A stretch of 60,796 nucleotides of DNA, taken from the NCBI GenBank assembly GCA_026390735.1, contig JAPLFJ010000002.1, positions 1 through 60,796 on the forward strand, given 5' to 3'. A program made the translations under genes and the position numbers. The notes under the pieces are model-generated. The model had not been told where the DNA came from. It searched no databases and saw only the letters and a program-made list of their open reading frames with translations. The stretch's first letter is position 1. Each line of letters begins with the position of its first letter. The DNA is from Ignavibacteriota bacterium. Lineage in GTDB: Bacteria; Bacteroidota; Ignavibacteria; Tepidaquicellales; Tepidaquicellaceae. This document shows positions 48,323-56,576 of this stretch, in pieces.

Positions 48323-49022
48323 GATAGAAAATCTTGTAGTAAACTACGGAGCGATTAAAGCTATTAAAGGAATTAATGTCGAAGTTAAGAAAGGAGAAAT
48401 AGTCACTTTAATCGGTGCCAACGGCGCAGGTAAATCTACAATTCTCCGTGCTATTTCATCTATCTTAAAACCCGCATCGGGGAAGATTCTTCTGGAGGGA
48501 AAAGACATCGCAGGTATGCCTCCTCATAAGATTGTAGAACACGGAGTCTCTCAGGCCCCTGAAGGCAGAATGATTTTCTCTAACCTGACAGTTCAGGAAA
48601 ACCTCGATATGGGCGCTTATACAAGAAAAGACAAAGATAATATTAAGTACGACCTCGAGCTTATTTTTAAACTCTTTCCCCGTTTGAAGGAAAGACTCAA
48701 ACAGCCTGGCGGTACGCTCAGCGGCGGTGAACAGCAGATGCTCGCTATTTCCCGTGCTCTTATGTCAAAACCAAAATTATTACTGCTCGATGAACCATCA
48801 CTCGGAATTGCACCTATACTGGTGAAACAGATATTCGAGAAGATTAAAGCACTTAAAGACGCAACAGGACTTACTATTTTACTCGTCGAACAGAATGCTA
48901 ACCTTGCATTGTCAATTTCCAACTACGCCTATGTCCTGGAAACAGGTGACATAAAACTTGAAGGTGAAGCAAAAGAATTAGCCAGCAATCCAGAAGTTAG
49001 GAAAGCTTATTTGGGCGAATAA
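48315..49022 (+). CDS. livF: ABC transporter ATPase LivF
   Basis: This 235-residue ATPase has Walker A GANGAGKST, signature LSGGEQQMLAISRAL, and Walker B LLLDEPSLGIAPILV. PSLGLAP/PSLGIAP and APEGRMIF-type segments are hallmarks of LivF. It overlaps livG and completes the livMGF set. Confidence 0.94.
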   Translation: MLKIENLVVNYGAIKAIKGINVEVKKGEIVTLIGANGAGKSTILRAISSILKPASGKILLEGKDIAGMPPHKIVEHGVSQAPEGRMIFSNLTVQENLDMGAYTRKDKDNIKYDLELIFKLFPRLKERLKQPGGTLSGGEQQMLAISRALMSKPKLLLLDEPSLGIAPILVKQIFEKIKALKDATGLTILLVEQNANLALSISNYAYVLETGDIKLEGEAKELASNPEVRKAYLGE

Positions 49023-49089
49023 TTGTTTTATTTTAACTATTTTTGTAATACCTCTAAATAGTAAATTACCAATTTAAACATATAATTAT

Positions 49090-50250
49090 ATGGATTTGAA
49101 ATTAGCAAAGAGAATGGGAAACCTCGGAACCGAAACAGCATTTGAGGTTTTAGCAAAAGCAAAGAAATTAGAAGCCGAAGGTAAGCACATTATTCACCTT
49201 GAAATCGGTGAACCCGATTTCCCTACGCCAGATAACATCAGTCAGGCAGCAATTAAAGCTATACAAGCTGGTGATACACATTATACTCCGTCAAACGGAA
49301 TTCTTCCTCTTAGAGAATCTATCGCGAGATATATGACAAGAACTAGAGGTATTGAATTTCATCCTGACGAAGTTGTTATGATGCCGGGAGGAAAACCAGT
49401 TATGTTTTTTGCAATTATCGCACTCGTTAATGAAGGCGATGAAGTTATCTATCCAAATCCGGGATTCCCGATTTATGAATCCATGATTAAATTTATGGGA
49501 GGTGTACCCGTTCCTATTCCTTTAAAAGAAGATAAAGGTTTTGCTTTCGACCCTGAAGATTTAAGAAAATTAATAACACCAAAAACAAAGTTATTAATAA
49601 TGAACACTCCGCAAAATCCTACTGGAGGTATTTTAAAGAAAGAAGCTATCGAAAAGATTGCTGAAATCATTAAGGATAAAGATATCTGGGTATTAAGTGA
49701 TGAAATCTACAGCCGCTTGATTTTCACAGGTGACCATTTCAGTATTACACAGGTTCCGGGCTTCAAAGACAGAACAATCATTCTCGACGGTTTCTCAAAG
49801 TACTATGCAATGACAGGCTGGAGAGCTGGTTTCGGTGTAATGAACAAAGAACTCGCTCCAATGATTTCAAAGCTCATGACAAACAGTAATTCCTGTACTA
49901 ACGCATTTGTACAAAAAGGATGTATCGAAGCACTCGAAGGCCCTCAGGATTCTGTAGACCAGATGAAAGCAGAATTCCTCGCACGCAGGGACATCATTGT
50001 TGACGGATTAAACTCAATTCCCGGGTTCTCCTGTATAGTTCCTGACGGCGCTTTCTATGCCTTCCCGAACATCACAAAGACCGGTTATAACTCTAGAGAT
50101 TTATGTGACCATTTACTCTACAAAGGAAACGTTGCAGCCTTATCAGGTACGGCTTTCGGTGAGTATGGCGAAGGTTACTTGAGATTCTCATACGCAAACT
50201 CAAGAGATAACATCAAAGAAGCAATCAAAAGAATAAAGTCAGTATTATAA
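49090..50250 (+). CDS. PLP-dependent aminotransferase, class I/II (AspC-like)
   Basis: The 386-residue protein has the fold-type I landmarks: IHLEIGEPDFPTPDNI, THYTPSNGILPLRESIARYM, NTPQNPTGG, and the PLP Lys in ILDGFSKYYAMTGWRAGF. It belongs with aspartate/aromatic or branched-chain-like aminotransferases, and the exact substrate cannot be fixed. It follows the amino-acid transporter genes but is separated by 67 bases. Confidence 0.9.
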   Translation: MDLKLAKRMGNLGTETAFEVLAKAKKLEAEGKHIIHLEIGEPDFPTPDNISQAAIKAIQAGDTHYTPSNGILPLRESIARYMTRTRGIEFHPDEVVMMPGGKPVMFFAIIALVNEGDEVIYPNPGFPIYESMIKFMGGVPVPIPLKEDKGFAFDPEDLRKLITPKTKLLIMNTPQNPTGGILKKEAIEKIAEIIKDKDIWVLSDEIYSRLIFTGDHFSITQVPGFKDRTIILDGFSKYYAMTGWRAGFGVMNKELAPMISKLMTNSNSCTNAFVQKGCIEALEGPQDSVDQMKAEFLARRDIIVDGLNSIPGFSCIVPDGAFYAFPNITKTGYNSRDLCDHLLYKGNVAALSGTAFGEYGEGYLRFSYANSRDNIKEAIKRIKSVL

Positions 50251-50264
50251 TAAAGTATTTAAAG

Positions 50265-50305
50265 AAAACCCGCAGTCAGACACAAAGTCCGGCTGCGGGT
50301 TTTTC
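50265..50305. terminator. Terminator between aminotransferase and 5'-nucleotidase
   Basis: AACCCGCAG and CTGCGGGTT form a 9-bp stem. An inner CCGG arm may extend the pairing, and TTTTTC follows. Since the next gene is convergent, it can act both ways. Confidence 0.88.
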
Positions 50306-50339
50306 ATTTGTAACCTTTAGGTTTTGTGATCGTCAGTTT

Positions 50340-52202
50340 CTATTTAATCAAAACAAACCTTTTAGTCTGTACAAATCCATCAGTCTCTAGCTTGTAAAAA
50401 TAAACTCCGGTCGATAAATTATTCCCGTTAAACCTTATGCTGTATTCTCCGGCTTTCTGTTCCTTATTTACCAGTGTTGATAATTCTCTTCCCGTTATAT
50501 CATATACCTTTATTCTTACGTATCCGTTTTTAGGCAAGGAATACTTTATAATCGTTTCTGAGTTAAAAGGATTCGGGTAATTGTTATACAATTTATAACC
50601 TTTAGCCTGTGTTATTCCGTTTCCTGTGCCTGTTATGCTTACTTCTTTTATTCTGCCCTGTGATACATAGTTTAATGATTCAAACCTGCTGGTAAACTCC
50701 GCAAGTGCCGTATATTCGGGTTTCCCGGTCGGAATTATCTCTGTTACCTGTATTCCAAGCTGATTCAATGCACCGAATAATCCGCTGTTCACGGTTACTG
50801 AATAATTTGTGCTCAATGAAAATGCAGTATCGATCACAAACATGCTCGACTGTATTAATTTCTCACCCGGGGGTAAAGAATTATCATAGTCAAACTTCAA
50901 TCCCGAAAACTGTGGGAAGAAACTCAGGTTGTCAGGTGCCGTTAAAAATATCAGTTCAAGTGCCCTCTTTAGTTCAAACCCTGTGATTGAGAACTTTACA
51001 AGGGTGAAACCAAGTCCTGAAACATTGTCATACCCGTAAGGAATGGCTCTGAATAAATCATTACCTACAATAGCACCGCTGTAAATCTTCTCGTCCATCA
51101 GTCCTTTTGCGGTTATGGAAATCTGTGTGCCTGTGAAATCTCTGTAAGCATCTGTTACTAAATTTCCAAGCGGAGAGTCCCTGAAAGAACTCTGTGTATC
51201 CCATTCGGGACTTATGTCCTGCGAAGCATTTGAAATAGTTTTATCGTAAACTTCACCAAACTGTGAAATCACACCTTCCTTAAGGGAATTAATGTACAAC
51301 TTTGTTCTCAGATGCTCCGGGACAGACTGATTCACATCTATCGCCTGATAACTTTTATAATTAACGATTCCGTTGGTATACGTAAATTTCAGTTTTCCCA
51401 GGTTGTCGTAATGATCTCCCGGATGGCATATAATTGTATTAAACCCTGCAGGATTAGGTACGAATAAGGGCTGGGTCATAAGCGAGTGGTCGTGACCGCC
51501 AAGAATAATGTGTATCCCCGGAACAGTTGATGCGAGTATGTTATCGTATGAAGCCCCGATATGCGACAAACAAACTATTACATTGCAGCCCTGTGCGTAC
51601 AATGTCTGAACAGTTGAAGCTGCTTTTTCCAATATGCTGTCACTGATAACAACAGGGGCAGGATTGCTCGAAGGGTCAGGGAAAGTTAAACCAAAAACTC
51701 CTACCTTAACACCGTCATAATCTTTTATGATGTATGGAGTAATGAAATTATTCAGTGCAGGGAAACCCGCCAGGTTCAGATTAGCTGATAAAACCGGTAT
51801 ACTGTTATTCTGAAACCCTGTAACCATAGACTGATACAGTACCTGCGGCCCAAGGTCAAACTCGTGATTACCAACTGCGATTGCATTTGCACCCAGCCTG
51901 CTGAGCATTTCAAATTCAATGCTTCCAAGATATTTATTGAAAAATAAATCTCCTGTAAACATATCACCCGAATGATAAAACAAAACGTTTGTATCTGTGC
52001 CTTTGATGTTGTTTACTAATGTGAATAACCTTGCAAATCCTCCGTGGGTGTATTCTAAAGAAGTATTCTTTGTTCCTGAACCAAGCAGGTATGAATGTGA
52101 GTCACTAACGTGTAAAATCGTAAAAGGGATCTCACGGCTCATTAAATTACTGCTTAAAAATGTCAGTACACAAACAATTAATATTGGAAGTATGCGTTTC
52201 AT
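50340..52202 (-). CDS. 5'-nucleotidase-family phosphoesterase with T9SS sorting domain
   Basis: This 620-residue secreted enzyme probably hydrolyses nucleotides or related phosphoesters. After the signal peptide the metallophosphoesterase domain shows HVSDSHSYLL, GDMFTGDLFF, GNHEFDLG and LGGHDHS (metal ligands). A 5'-nucleotidase C-terminal domain follows (SFRDSPLGNLVTDAYRDFTG). The end is a T9SS type-A sorting domain with YPNPFNSETIIKYS, VYDITGRELS, and STGVYFYKLE. I infer surface release or attachment by T9SS and a phosphate- or nucleoside-scavenging role. Confidence 0.92.
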   Translation of the reverse strand: MKRILPILIVCVLTFLSSNLMSREIPFTILHVSDSHSYLLGSGTKNTSLEYTHGGFARLFTLVNNIKGTDTNVLFYHSGDMFTGDLFFNKYLGSIEFEMLSRLGANAIAVGNHEFDLGPQVLYQSMVTGFQNNSIPVLSANLNLAGFPALNNFITPYIIKDYDGVKVGVFGLTFPDPSSNPAPVVISDSILEKAASTVQTLYAQGCNVIVCLSHIGASYDNILASTVPGIHIILGGHDHSLMTQPLFVPNPAGFNTIICHPGDHYDNLGKLKFTYTNGIVNYKSYQAIDVNQSVPEHLRTKLYINSLKEGVISQFGEVYDKTISNASQDISPEWDTQSSFRDSPLGNLVTDAYRDFTGTQISITAKGLMDEKIYSGAIVGNDLFRAIPYGYDNVSGLGFTLVKFSITGFELKRALELIFLTAPDNLSFFPQFSGLKFDYDNSLPPGEKLIQSSMFVIDTAFSLSTNYSVTVNSGLFGALNQLGIQVTEIIPTGKPEYTALAEFTSRFESLNYVSQGRIKEVSITGTGNGITQAKGYKLYNNYPNPFNSETIIKYSLPKNGYVRIKVYDITGRELSTLVNKEQKAGEYSIRFNGNNLSTGVYFYKLETDGFVQTKRFVLIK

Positions 52203-52386
52203 AAGTTTATTGTTATATACAATATAATGATTTTTCTTTAAATACGGAATAACTTTTTTTAAGTTACGGTTATAATTTATGCCTCATACGTTTATTTTAT
52301 CGCTTATAGTTGCCCCTATCGATTTTATTGTTCTTTTATTTCAACTTTTAAATTTTTAATTTAAACTAAATTAAGCCGGACATACT

Positions 52387-53679
52387 TTGAAGAATCATTT
52401 TTCCGTAGGTCTTATATTCTTTTTATTTATTACTGCAAACTATAGCCCGTCTCAGACAGGCTGGGTGACGCAGTCCGTTCCGACAGGAACTTATTCTCTT
52501 ACGTCAGTCTATCCTGTAAATCAAAACGTATGTTTCGCAACTGCTGAATACAGTATATCAACTGAAAATTATTATGCAATATATAAAACAACTAACAGCG
52601 GTGATAATTGGCTTCAGGTATCCAGTGGCTCAGGCTGGTTTCTTAAGAATATAAAATTTGTTGATAGTCTTACAGGCTTTGTCTGCGGAGGATTGAACAG
52701 ATTGTATATGACAGAAAACCAGTACGGTAAGTGTGTTTTTAAAACTACTAACGGAGGACAGAACTGGAATGTAGTGTTCAACCTTATATCCATTCCGGGT
52801 TCTGAAATGGAAATTAATGATATGTGCTTCCTGAATGCGAGCACAGGCTGGGTTTCTTCAAGAGACGGCTCAGTATTGAAAACTACTAATGGCGGTATTA
52901 ACTTCGCTGCATATTATACTATCCCTGTTTTTAAAAAATCTGCAGTCTCTTTTTCGGGTAATATGAATGGCTGGGTCGTTGGGGATTCAGGCAGAGTGGC
53001 ATACACTGTTAACGGTGGTGTTAACTGGACAGTCCTGAACAAACTAACAACAAACCATTTTAAATCTGTTGTTTTTCTTAATCTGTACACGGGTTATCTA
53101 TGCGGGAACAACGGTAACATTTATAAATCTACCGATGCAGGATTAAACTGGACTTTGCAGATATCGGGAGTTTCTGCAAACCTGAACTCTGTTTACTTCC
53201 TGAATCCGGATACGGGCTGGGTAGCAGGTATTAACACAGTTCTTAAAACCACAAACGGCGGATTGAACTGGATTAATCAGTACAGCAGTACAACTTCGCT
53301 GAACAGTGTCCGTTTTTTAAACTCACAAATGGGCTGGGCCTGCGGCGGTAATAAAATGCTCTATACTAATTCAGGCGGGGTTGTAAACGTAAAGGAAATA
53401 TCTTCCTTAAAACCATCCGCGTATAAACTATACAACAATTATCCAAACCCATTTAATCCGTCAACCAGAATCAGAATTGATGTAACTGTTGAAAACCCTG
53501 CAATCCTGAAAGTATATGACAATCTCGGCAGGGAAGTCATAACACTGCTGGACAAAGCAATGAAACCAGGTACATACGAAATCGAATTCAATGCCTCCAA
53601 CCTCTCCTCAGGCATTTATTATTATAACCTCTCGTCTCCTAATTATTCCTCCACAAAGCCCATGGTCTTAATAAAGTAG
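52387..53679 (+). CDS. Secreted YCF48/BNR-repeat protein with T9SS sorting domain (TTG start)
   Basis: The 430-residue product has a signal peptide and at least six repeats of the pattern TTNxGxNW (examples: TTNSGDNWLQV, TTNGGQNWNVV, STDAGLNWTLQ, TTNGGLNWINQ), each followed by a GWxxG-like turn (TGWVSSRDG, MNGWVVGDSG). This is a YCF48-like beta-propeller. The C-terminus is a T9SS type-A domain (YPNPFNPSTRIRI; NLSSGIYYYNL; final MVLIK). The function of such propellers is usually unknown. The start is TTG at 52387, the only one that keeps the signal peptide. Confidence 0.87.
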   Translation: MKNHFSVGLIFFLFITANYSPSQTGWVTQSVPTGTYSLTSVYPVNQNVCFATAEYSISTENYYAIYKTTNSGDNWLQVSSGSGWFLKNIKFVDSLTGFVCGGLNRLYMTENQYGKCVFKTTNGGQNWNVVFNLISIPGSEMEINDMCFLNASTGWVSSRDGSVLKTTNGGINFAAYYTIPVFKKSAVSFSGNMNGWVVGDSGRVAYTVNGGVNWTVLNKLTTNHFKSVVFLNLYTGYLCGNNGNIYKSTDAGLNWTLQISGVSANLNSVYFLNPDTGWVAGINTVLKTTNGGLNWINQYSSTTSLNSVRFLNSQMGWACGGNKMLYTNSGGVVNVKEISSLKPSAYKLYNNYPNPFNPSTRIRIDVTVENPAILKVYDNLGREVITLLDKAMKPGTYEIEFNASNLSSGIYYYNLSSPNYSSTKPMVLIK

Positions 53680-53706
53680 TTTCGGCAATTCCTTCTCTTA
53701 ATTTTT

Positions 53707-53770
53707 AACCCTGATATATAATCAGTGTAAATCAGTTTATATCAGTAATATCAGTGTGCAAGTCTTTTTA
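53707..53770. repeat. Dispersed intergenic repeat, copy A
   Basis: AACCCTGATATATAATCAGT is followed by ATCAG words at 53721, 53731, 53741 and 53750, and an AGTCTTTTTAA end. It shares its words with two further copies, around lexA (54603) and upstream of the alpha-2-macroglobulin-like gene (56077). Confidence 0.6.
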
Positions 53771-53786
53771 ATTCCTTCTTTTTCTA

Positions 53787-53815
53787 TTGACACTCATATT
53801 AAAATATGCCATATT
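53787..53815 (+). promoter_or_regulatory. lexA promoter with palindromic operator candidate
   Basis: TTGACA (53787-53792) and CATATT (53810-53815) are 17 bases apart. The spacer holds a perfect inverted repeat CATATT-AA-AATATG (53795-53808). A palindrome between -35 and -10 upstream of lexA is what autorepression by LexA would need. The -10 lies so close to the ATG at 53821 that the message would be nearly leaderless. Confidence 0.45.
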
Positions 53816-53820
53816 GAATT

Positions 53821-54447
53821 ATGGAAAAGAAACTTACTAAGAAACAGCAGAAGATTTTAGAATTTATTCTAAAGTTCACGGAGGAAAATTCATACCCTCC
53901 GACTTTAAAGGAAATAGCCGGAAAGTTTAAGATTACAATCGGCACTATACAGGACCACGTTTCTGCATTGCAGAGAAAGCAATACCTCGAAAAGAAGCCT
54001 GATACTGCAAGAGGATTCAAGGTTGTTAAGACTTCTGCGGGTAATAAAGTTACTCCGAAGTCTGATATGAACTACATACCTCTTTACGGCTCGGTAGCAG
54101 CAGGCGAACCTATATTTGCCAGTGATAACATTCAGGGATATGTCACGATGGAGAAAAGCCCAAAGGGTCATCACATCCATTTTGCATTAAAGGTAAAAGG
54201 TGACAGTATGACAGATGCAGGTATCTACGACGGCGATATAGTTATCGTAAGAAAACAGGACGATGCAGATAACGGCGACATCGTTATTGCTCTTATCGAA
54301 GATGAAGCAACAGTGAAAACTCTGCGCAATAATAAAATCAAAGCCTACCTTGAAGCAGCAAACCCAAGGTACAAGGCAATCATGAGTCAACCATTCTCCG
54401 TAATCGGAAAAGTAATAGAACTCCGCAGACAATATCTGAACACATAA
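53821..54447 (+). CDS. lexA: LexA repressor (SOS response)
   Basis: LexA represses DNA-damage genes until RecA triggers its self-cleavage. The 208-residue protein has a winged-helix DNA-binding domain (LTKKQQKILEFILKF; PPTLKEIAGKFK). The cleavage bond Ala94-Gly95 lies in GSVAAGEP, and the catalytic pair is Ser129 in KGDSMTDAGI and Lys166 in DEATVKTL. All needed residues are present. A palindrome in its promoter may be its operator. Confidence 0.96.
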   Translation: MEKKLTKKQQKILEFILKFTEENSYPPTLKEIAGKFKITIGTIQDHVSALQRKQYLEKKPDTARGFKVVKTSAGNKVTPKSDMNYIPLYGSVAAGEPIFASDNIQGYVTMEKSPKGHHIHFALKVKGDSMTDAGIYDGDIVIVRKQDDADNGDIVIALIEDEATVKTLRNNKIKAYLEAANPRYKAIMSQPFSVIGKVIELRRQYLNT

Positions 54448-54468
54448 ACTTATAACACAATATTATAT

Positions 54469-54501
54469 AACACAAAAGCCGGTCTCAACCGGCTTTGTGT
54501 T
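54469..54501 (+). terminator. Long palindromic terminator after lexA
   Basis: GCCGG-TCTCAA-CCGGC is the core, extended outward by AACACAAA on the left and TTTGTGTT on the right with one bulged A. The stem is unusually long and lacks a clear T-run, so termination may be weaker than it looks. Confidence 0.7.
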
Positions 54502-54602
54502 AATGTAAACCCTCTCCACAACTGTCATTCCTGAGTGCTTTTAGCATTAATCTCTACTTCTAAGATCTTTCTTTTATTAATTTCATTTAATAGTATCTAC
54601 TC

Positions 54603-54655
54603 CTAGTATCAGTGAAAATCAGTCACATCAGTGAAATGTTGTGTCAATCTTTTCT
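54603..54655. repeat. Dispersed intergenic repeat, copy B
   Basis: ATCAG words stand at 54608, 54618 and 54627, then ATGTTGTGTCAATCTTTT. The last part is nearly identical to copy C (ATGTTGTGCCAATCTTTT), while the ATCAG words match copy A. Confidence 0.6.
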
Positions 54656-55948
54656 TTAAATCCCTACTCTCTTAAATATAAAATCTATACTCTTCTGCGA
54701 TTTCCTGTAATCAAACACCTCATCCAGTTCTTTACTACTTAAATATTTCATCACTTCAGAAGAACCCTCAACCAGTTTCCTGAACTCCACCTTCGTTTCC
54801 CAGCACTTCATCGCAATCGTCTGCACAATCTTATAAGCATCTTCGCGTCTCATCTTTTTATCAATCAATTTTAAAAGCAAAGTCTGCGAGAATATAAGCC
54901 CCTTCGTCAGTTCCAGATTCTTCTTAATGTTCTTTTCGTAAATTGTCACGTTCTCTACCAGTGTAGTAAACTTATGAAGCATATAATCCAGCAGTATAGT
55001 CGAGTCAGGCATTATAATCCTTTCAACTGAGGAATGCGATATATCCCTCTCGTGCCACAGCGGAATATTCTCCATCGCAGCGAGTGAATTTCCACGAATC
55101 ACCCTTGCCAGACCTGAAAGCTGCTCCGACGTAATCGGATTCTTCTTATGCGGCATCGCAGACGAACCCTTCTGTCCTTTCGTAAAACTCTCTTCAAGTT
55201 CAAGCACTTCAGTTTTTTGCAGATGCCTGATTTCTGTTGCGTATTTATCAATGCACGACGCTATTATTGCCAGTGTTGACAGATAATGTGCATGTCTGTC
55301 TCTTTGTAAAATCTGTGTTGATATCTTTGTTGACTTCAGTCCCAGTTTCCTGCATACATATTCTTCCACTTTCGGGGAAATATGCTCGTACGTTCCCACG
55401 GCTCCCGAAATCTGTCCGACAGATATCGTCTCTATCGCATCTTTCATTCTTTTAATATTACGGTTGTTCTCATCAAACCATAATGCAAACTTCAGTCCCA
55501 GAGTAATCGGCTCTGCGTGAATACCGTGAGTCCTGCCAATCATCGTTAACTTCTTATACTTTCTTGCTTTCTTTTTCAATGCATCGCGAAGCTTCAGTAA
55601 ATCCTTTAAAATTATTTCACCCGCCTGTTTCATCTGAACTGAAAGGGCAGTATCCAGTACATCCGAACTCGTCATACCCATATGAATAAACCTTGAATCA
55701 ATACCAACGTACGATGCCACGTTAGTCAGGAAAGCAATCACATCATGCTTCACAGTCTCTTCAATCTTCAGAACCTTCTTCGTATCGAAGTTCGCCTTCT
55801 TCTTAATCACTGCAAGCGATTTTGCAGGAATCAGTCCAAGTTTGCACTGAGCTTCACAGGCAAGAATCTCCACATCAAGCCACACCCTGAACTTATTCTC
55901 ATCCGACCATATCTTTGCTGCTTCTTCCCTTGAATATCTTGGTATCAT
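54656..55948 (-). CDS. purB: Adenylosuccinate lyase
   Basis: The enzyme acts twice in purine synthesis, releasing fumarate from SAICAR and from adenylosuccinate. The 430-residue protein has MIPRYSREEAAKIW at the start, the TSSDVLDTALS and GRTHGIHAEPITLG segments, and the fumarase/aspartase-superfamily signature GSSAMPHKKNP. I chose ATG 55948 because family proteins begin MIPRYS; an ATG eleven codons upstream would add only an AT-rich, non-conserved stretch. Confidence 0.96.
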   Translation of the reverse strand: MIPRYSREEAAKIWSDENKFRVWLDVEILACEAQCKLGLIPAKSLAVIKKKANFDTKKVLKIEETVKHDVIAFLTNVASYVGIDSRFIHMGMTSSDVLDTALSVQMKQAGEIILKDLLKLRDALKKKARKYKKLTMIGRTHGIHAEPITLGLKFALWFDENNRNIKRMKDAIETISVGQISGAVGTYEHISPKVEEYVCRKLGLKSTKISTQILQRDRHAHYLSTLAIIASCIDKYATEIRHLQKTEVLELEESFTKGQKGSSAMPHKKNPITSEQLSGLARVIRGNSLAAMENIPLWHERDISHSSVERIIMPDSTILLDYMLHKFTTLVENVTIYEKNIKKNLELTKGLIFSQTLLLKLIDKKMRREDAYKIVQTIAMKCWETKVEFRKLVEGSSEVMKYLSSKELDEVFDYRKSQKSIDFIFKRVGI

Positions 55949-56076
55949 ATAATTGTATTTAAGTTTTATTGTAGAAAACAAATATATTAATTACGCATAA
56001 CTTTTAAAAGCATATTATATCCACTGATAATTAAATTCTAAAAAATATTTGTTAACACAGAATTGTTTCTATCTCT

Positions 56077-56142
56077 AACCCTGAAAAATAATCAGTGCAA
56101 ATCAACTCTTCCATTTCTTATGTTGTGCCAATCTTTTTATCT
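56077..56142. repeat. Dispersed intergenic repeat, copy C
   Basis: AACCCTGAAAAATAATCAGT is nearly the same as the start of copy A, and ATGTTGTGCCAATCTTTT nearly the same as the end of copy B. The three copies lie within 2.4 kb and flank lexA and purB. Confidence 0.6.
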
Positions 56143-56180
56143 TTACTCTGTGTACTCCATGAACCTGCTAAACCAATCAG

Positions 56181-56220
56181 TTTCAAAATGAGAAAATCTG
56201 TCTCAAAATGAGAAAATTAA
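56181..56220 (+). promoter_or_regulatory. Tandem activator-binding-like sites
   Basis: TTTCAAAATGAGAAAATCTG (56181-56200) and TCTCAAAATGAGAAAATTAA (56201-56220) are direct repeats. The core of the second, TCTCAAAATGAGA, is a perfect inverted repeat (TCTCA-AAA-TGAGA); the first differs by one base. They lie about 45-85 bases upstream of a -24/-12 promoter, which is where enhancer-binding proteins for sigma-54 act. Confidence 0.6.
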
Positions 56221-56262
56221 AATCCTCACCTTGCGATTCCATTCAAAATTCGCACAATATCT

Positions 56263-56279
56263 TTGGCACACAAATTGAT
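56263..56279 (+). promoter_or_regulatory. Sigma-54-type (-24/-12) promoter
   Basis: TTGGCAC is followed by five bases and TTGAT. The GG (56265-56266) and the G of the -12 element (56277) are ten bases apart, exactly the sigma-54 spacing, and only the -12 C is changed to A. The start of transcription would be near 56290. No other -24/-12 match was noticed elsewhere in the window, but no scan was run. Confidence 0.62.
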
Positions 56280-56289
56280 ATTTAATTAT

Positions 56290-56426
56290 CGATTGGTTTT
56301 AAATAAGAGGAAAATTCATCCATAATTAAAATCTTATTTTAATTATGTTTCTTCACGACAGAATCCTTTGTTAAGTAAGAGGAAGTCATCCAGAGCCTTT
56401 GAGTTCATCTCAAGGGCTTTTTTTAT
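56290..56426 (+). ncRNA. Predicted small regulatory RNA with two repeated modules
   Basis: The transcript predicted from the -24/-12 promoter to the T-run is about 135 nt. It has two modules, each a purine-rich segment followed by a hairpin. Module 1 is TAAGAGGAA-AATTCATCC (56304-56321), then a perfect 12-bp stem CATAATTAAAAT/ATTTTAATTATG with a CTT loop (56321-56347). Module 2 is TAAGAGGAA-GTCATCC (56376-56391), then a 10-bp stem AGCCTTTGAG/CTCAAGGGCT with a TTCAT loop and seven T. The repeated AGAGGAA and TCATCC segments would stay single-stranded, as target-binding seeds do. No convincing ORF fits; a nine-codon frame from 56345 starts inside the hairpin. Confidence 0.6.
56394..56426 (+). 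terminator. Terminator of the predicted small RNA
   Basis: AGCCTTTGAG (56394-56403) pairs with CTCAAGGGCT (56409-56418) with one G-T pair, and T continues to 56424. It is a strong intrinsic terminator that follows no protein gene on this strand, which is the main reason for proposing an RNA gene upstream. Confidence 0.88.
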
Positions 56427-56506
56427 TGTTTCAGAATTGCTTTATATATACATCGCGGACCTCATTCTAATTTTCCCAACTGAATTTAACGTATTAAATA
56501 CATATT

Positions 56507-56534
56507 TTGTGTTTCAGGGAACACATTTTAATTT
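56507..56534 (+). promoter_or_regulatory. Candidate promoter TTGTGT-16-TAATTT
   Basis: TTGTGT (56507-56512) and TAATTT (56529-56534) lie 43 bases upstream of the ATG at 56577. The TAATTT box repeats that of two other candidate promoters in the window. Confidence 0.35.
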
Positions 56535-56576
56535 ACCGTAGTATATATATAAAATTAACCTTTTAATTAATACAAT

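Larger units (their letters stand above)
55949..56576. other. Long intergenic region with regulatory elements
   Basis: These 630 bases have no protein-coding gene. In order they hold dispersed repeat copy C, two tandem 20-base activator-like sites, a -24/-12 promoter, a two-module predicted small RNA ending in a terminator, and then an AT-rich promoter region for the alpha-2-macroglobulin-like gene. Each is listed separately. Confidence 0.8.

Noticed and set aside
56345-56374. Nine-codon frame MFLHDRILC inside the predicted small RNA
   Set aside because: The ATG lies in the right arm of a perfect 12-bp hairpin and the peptide has no recognisable character.
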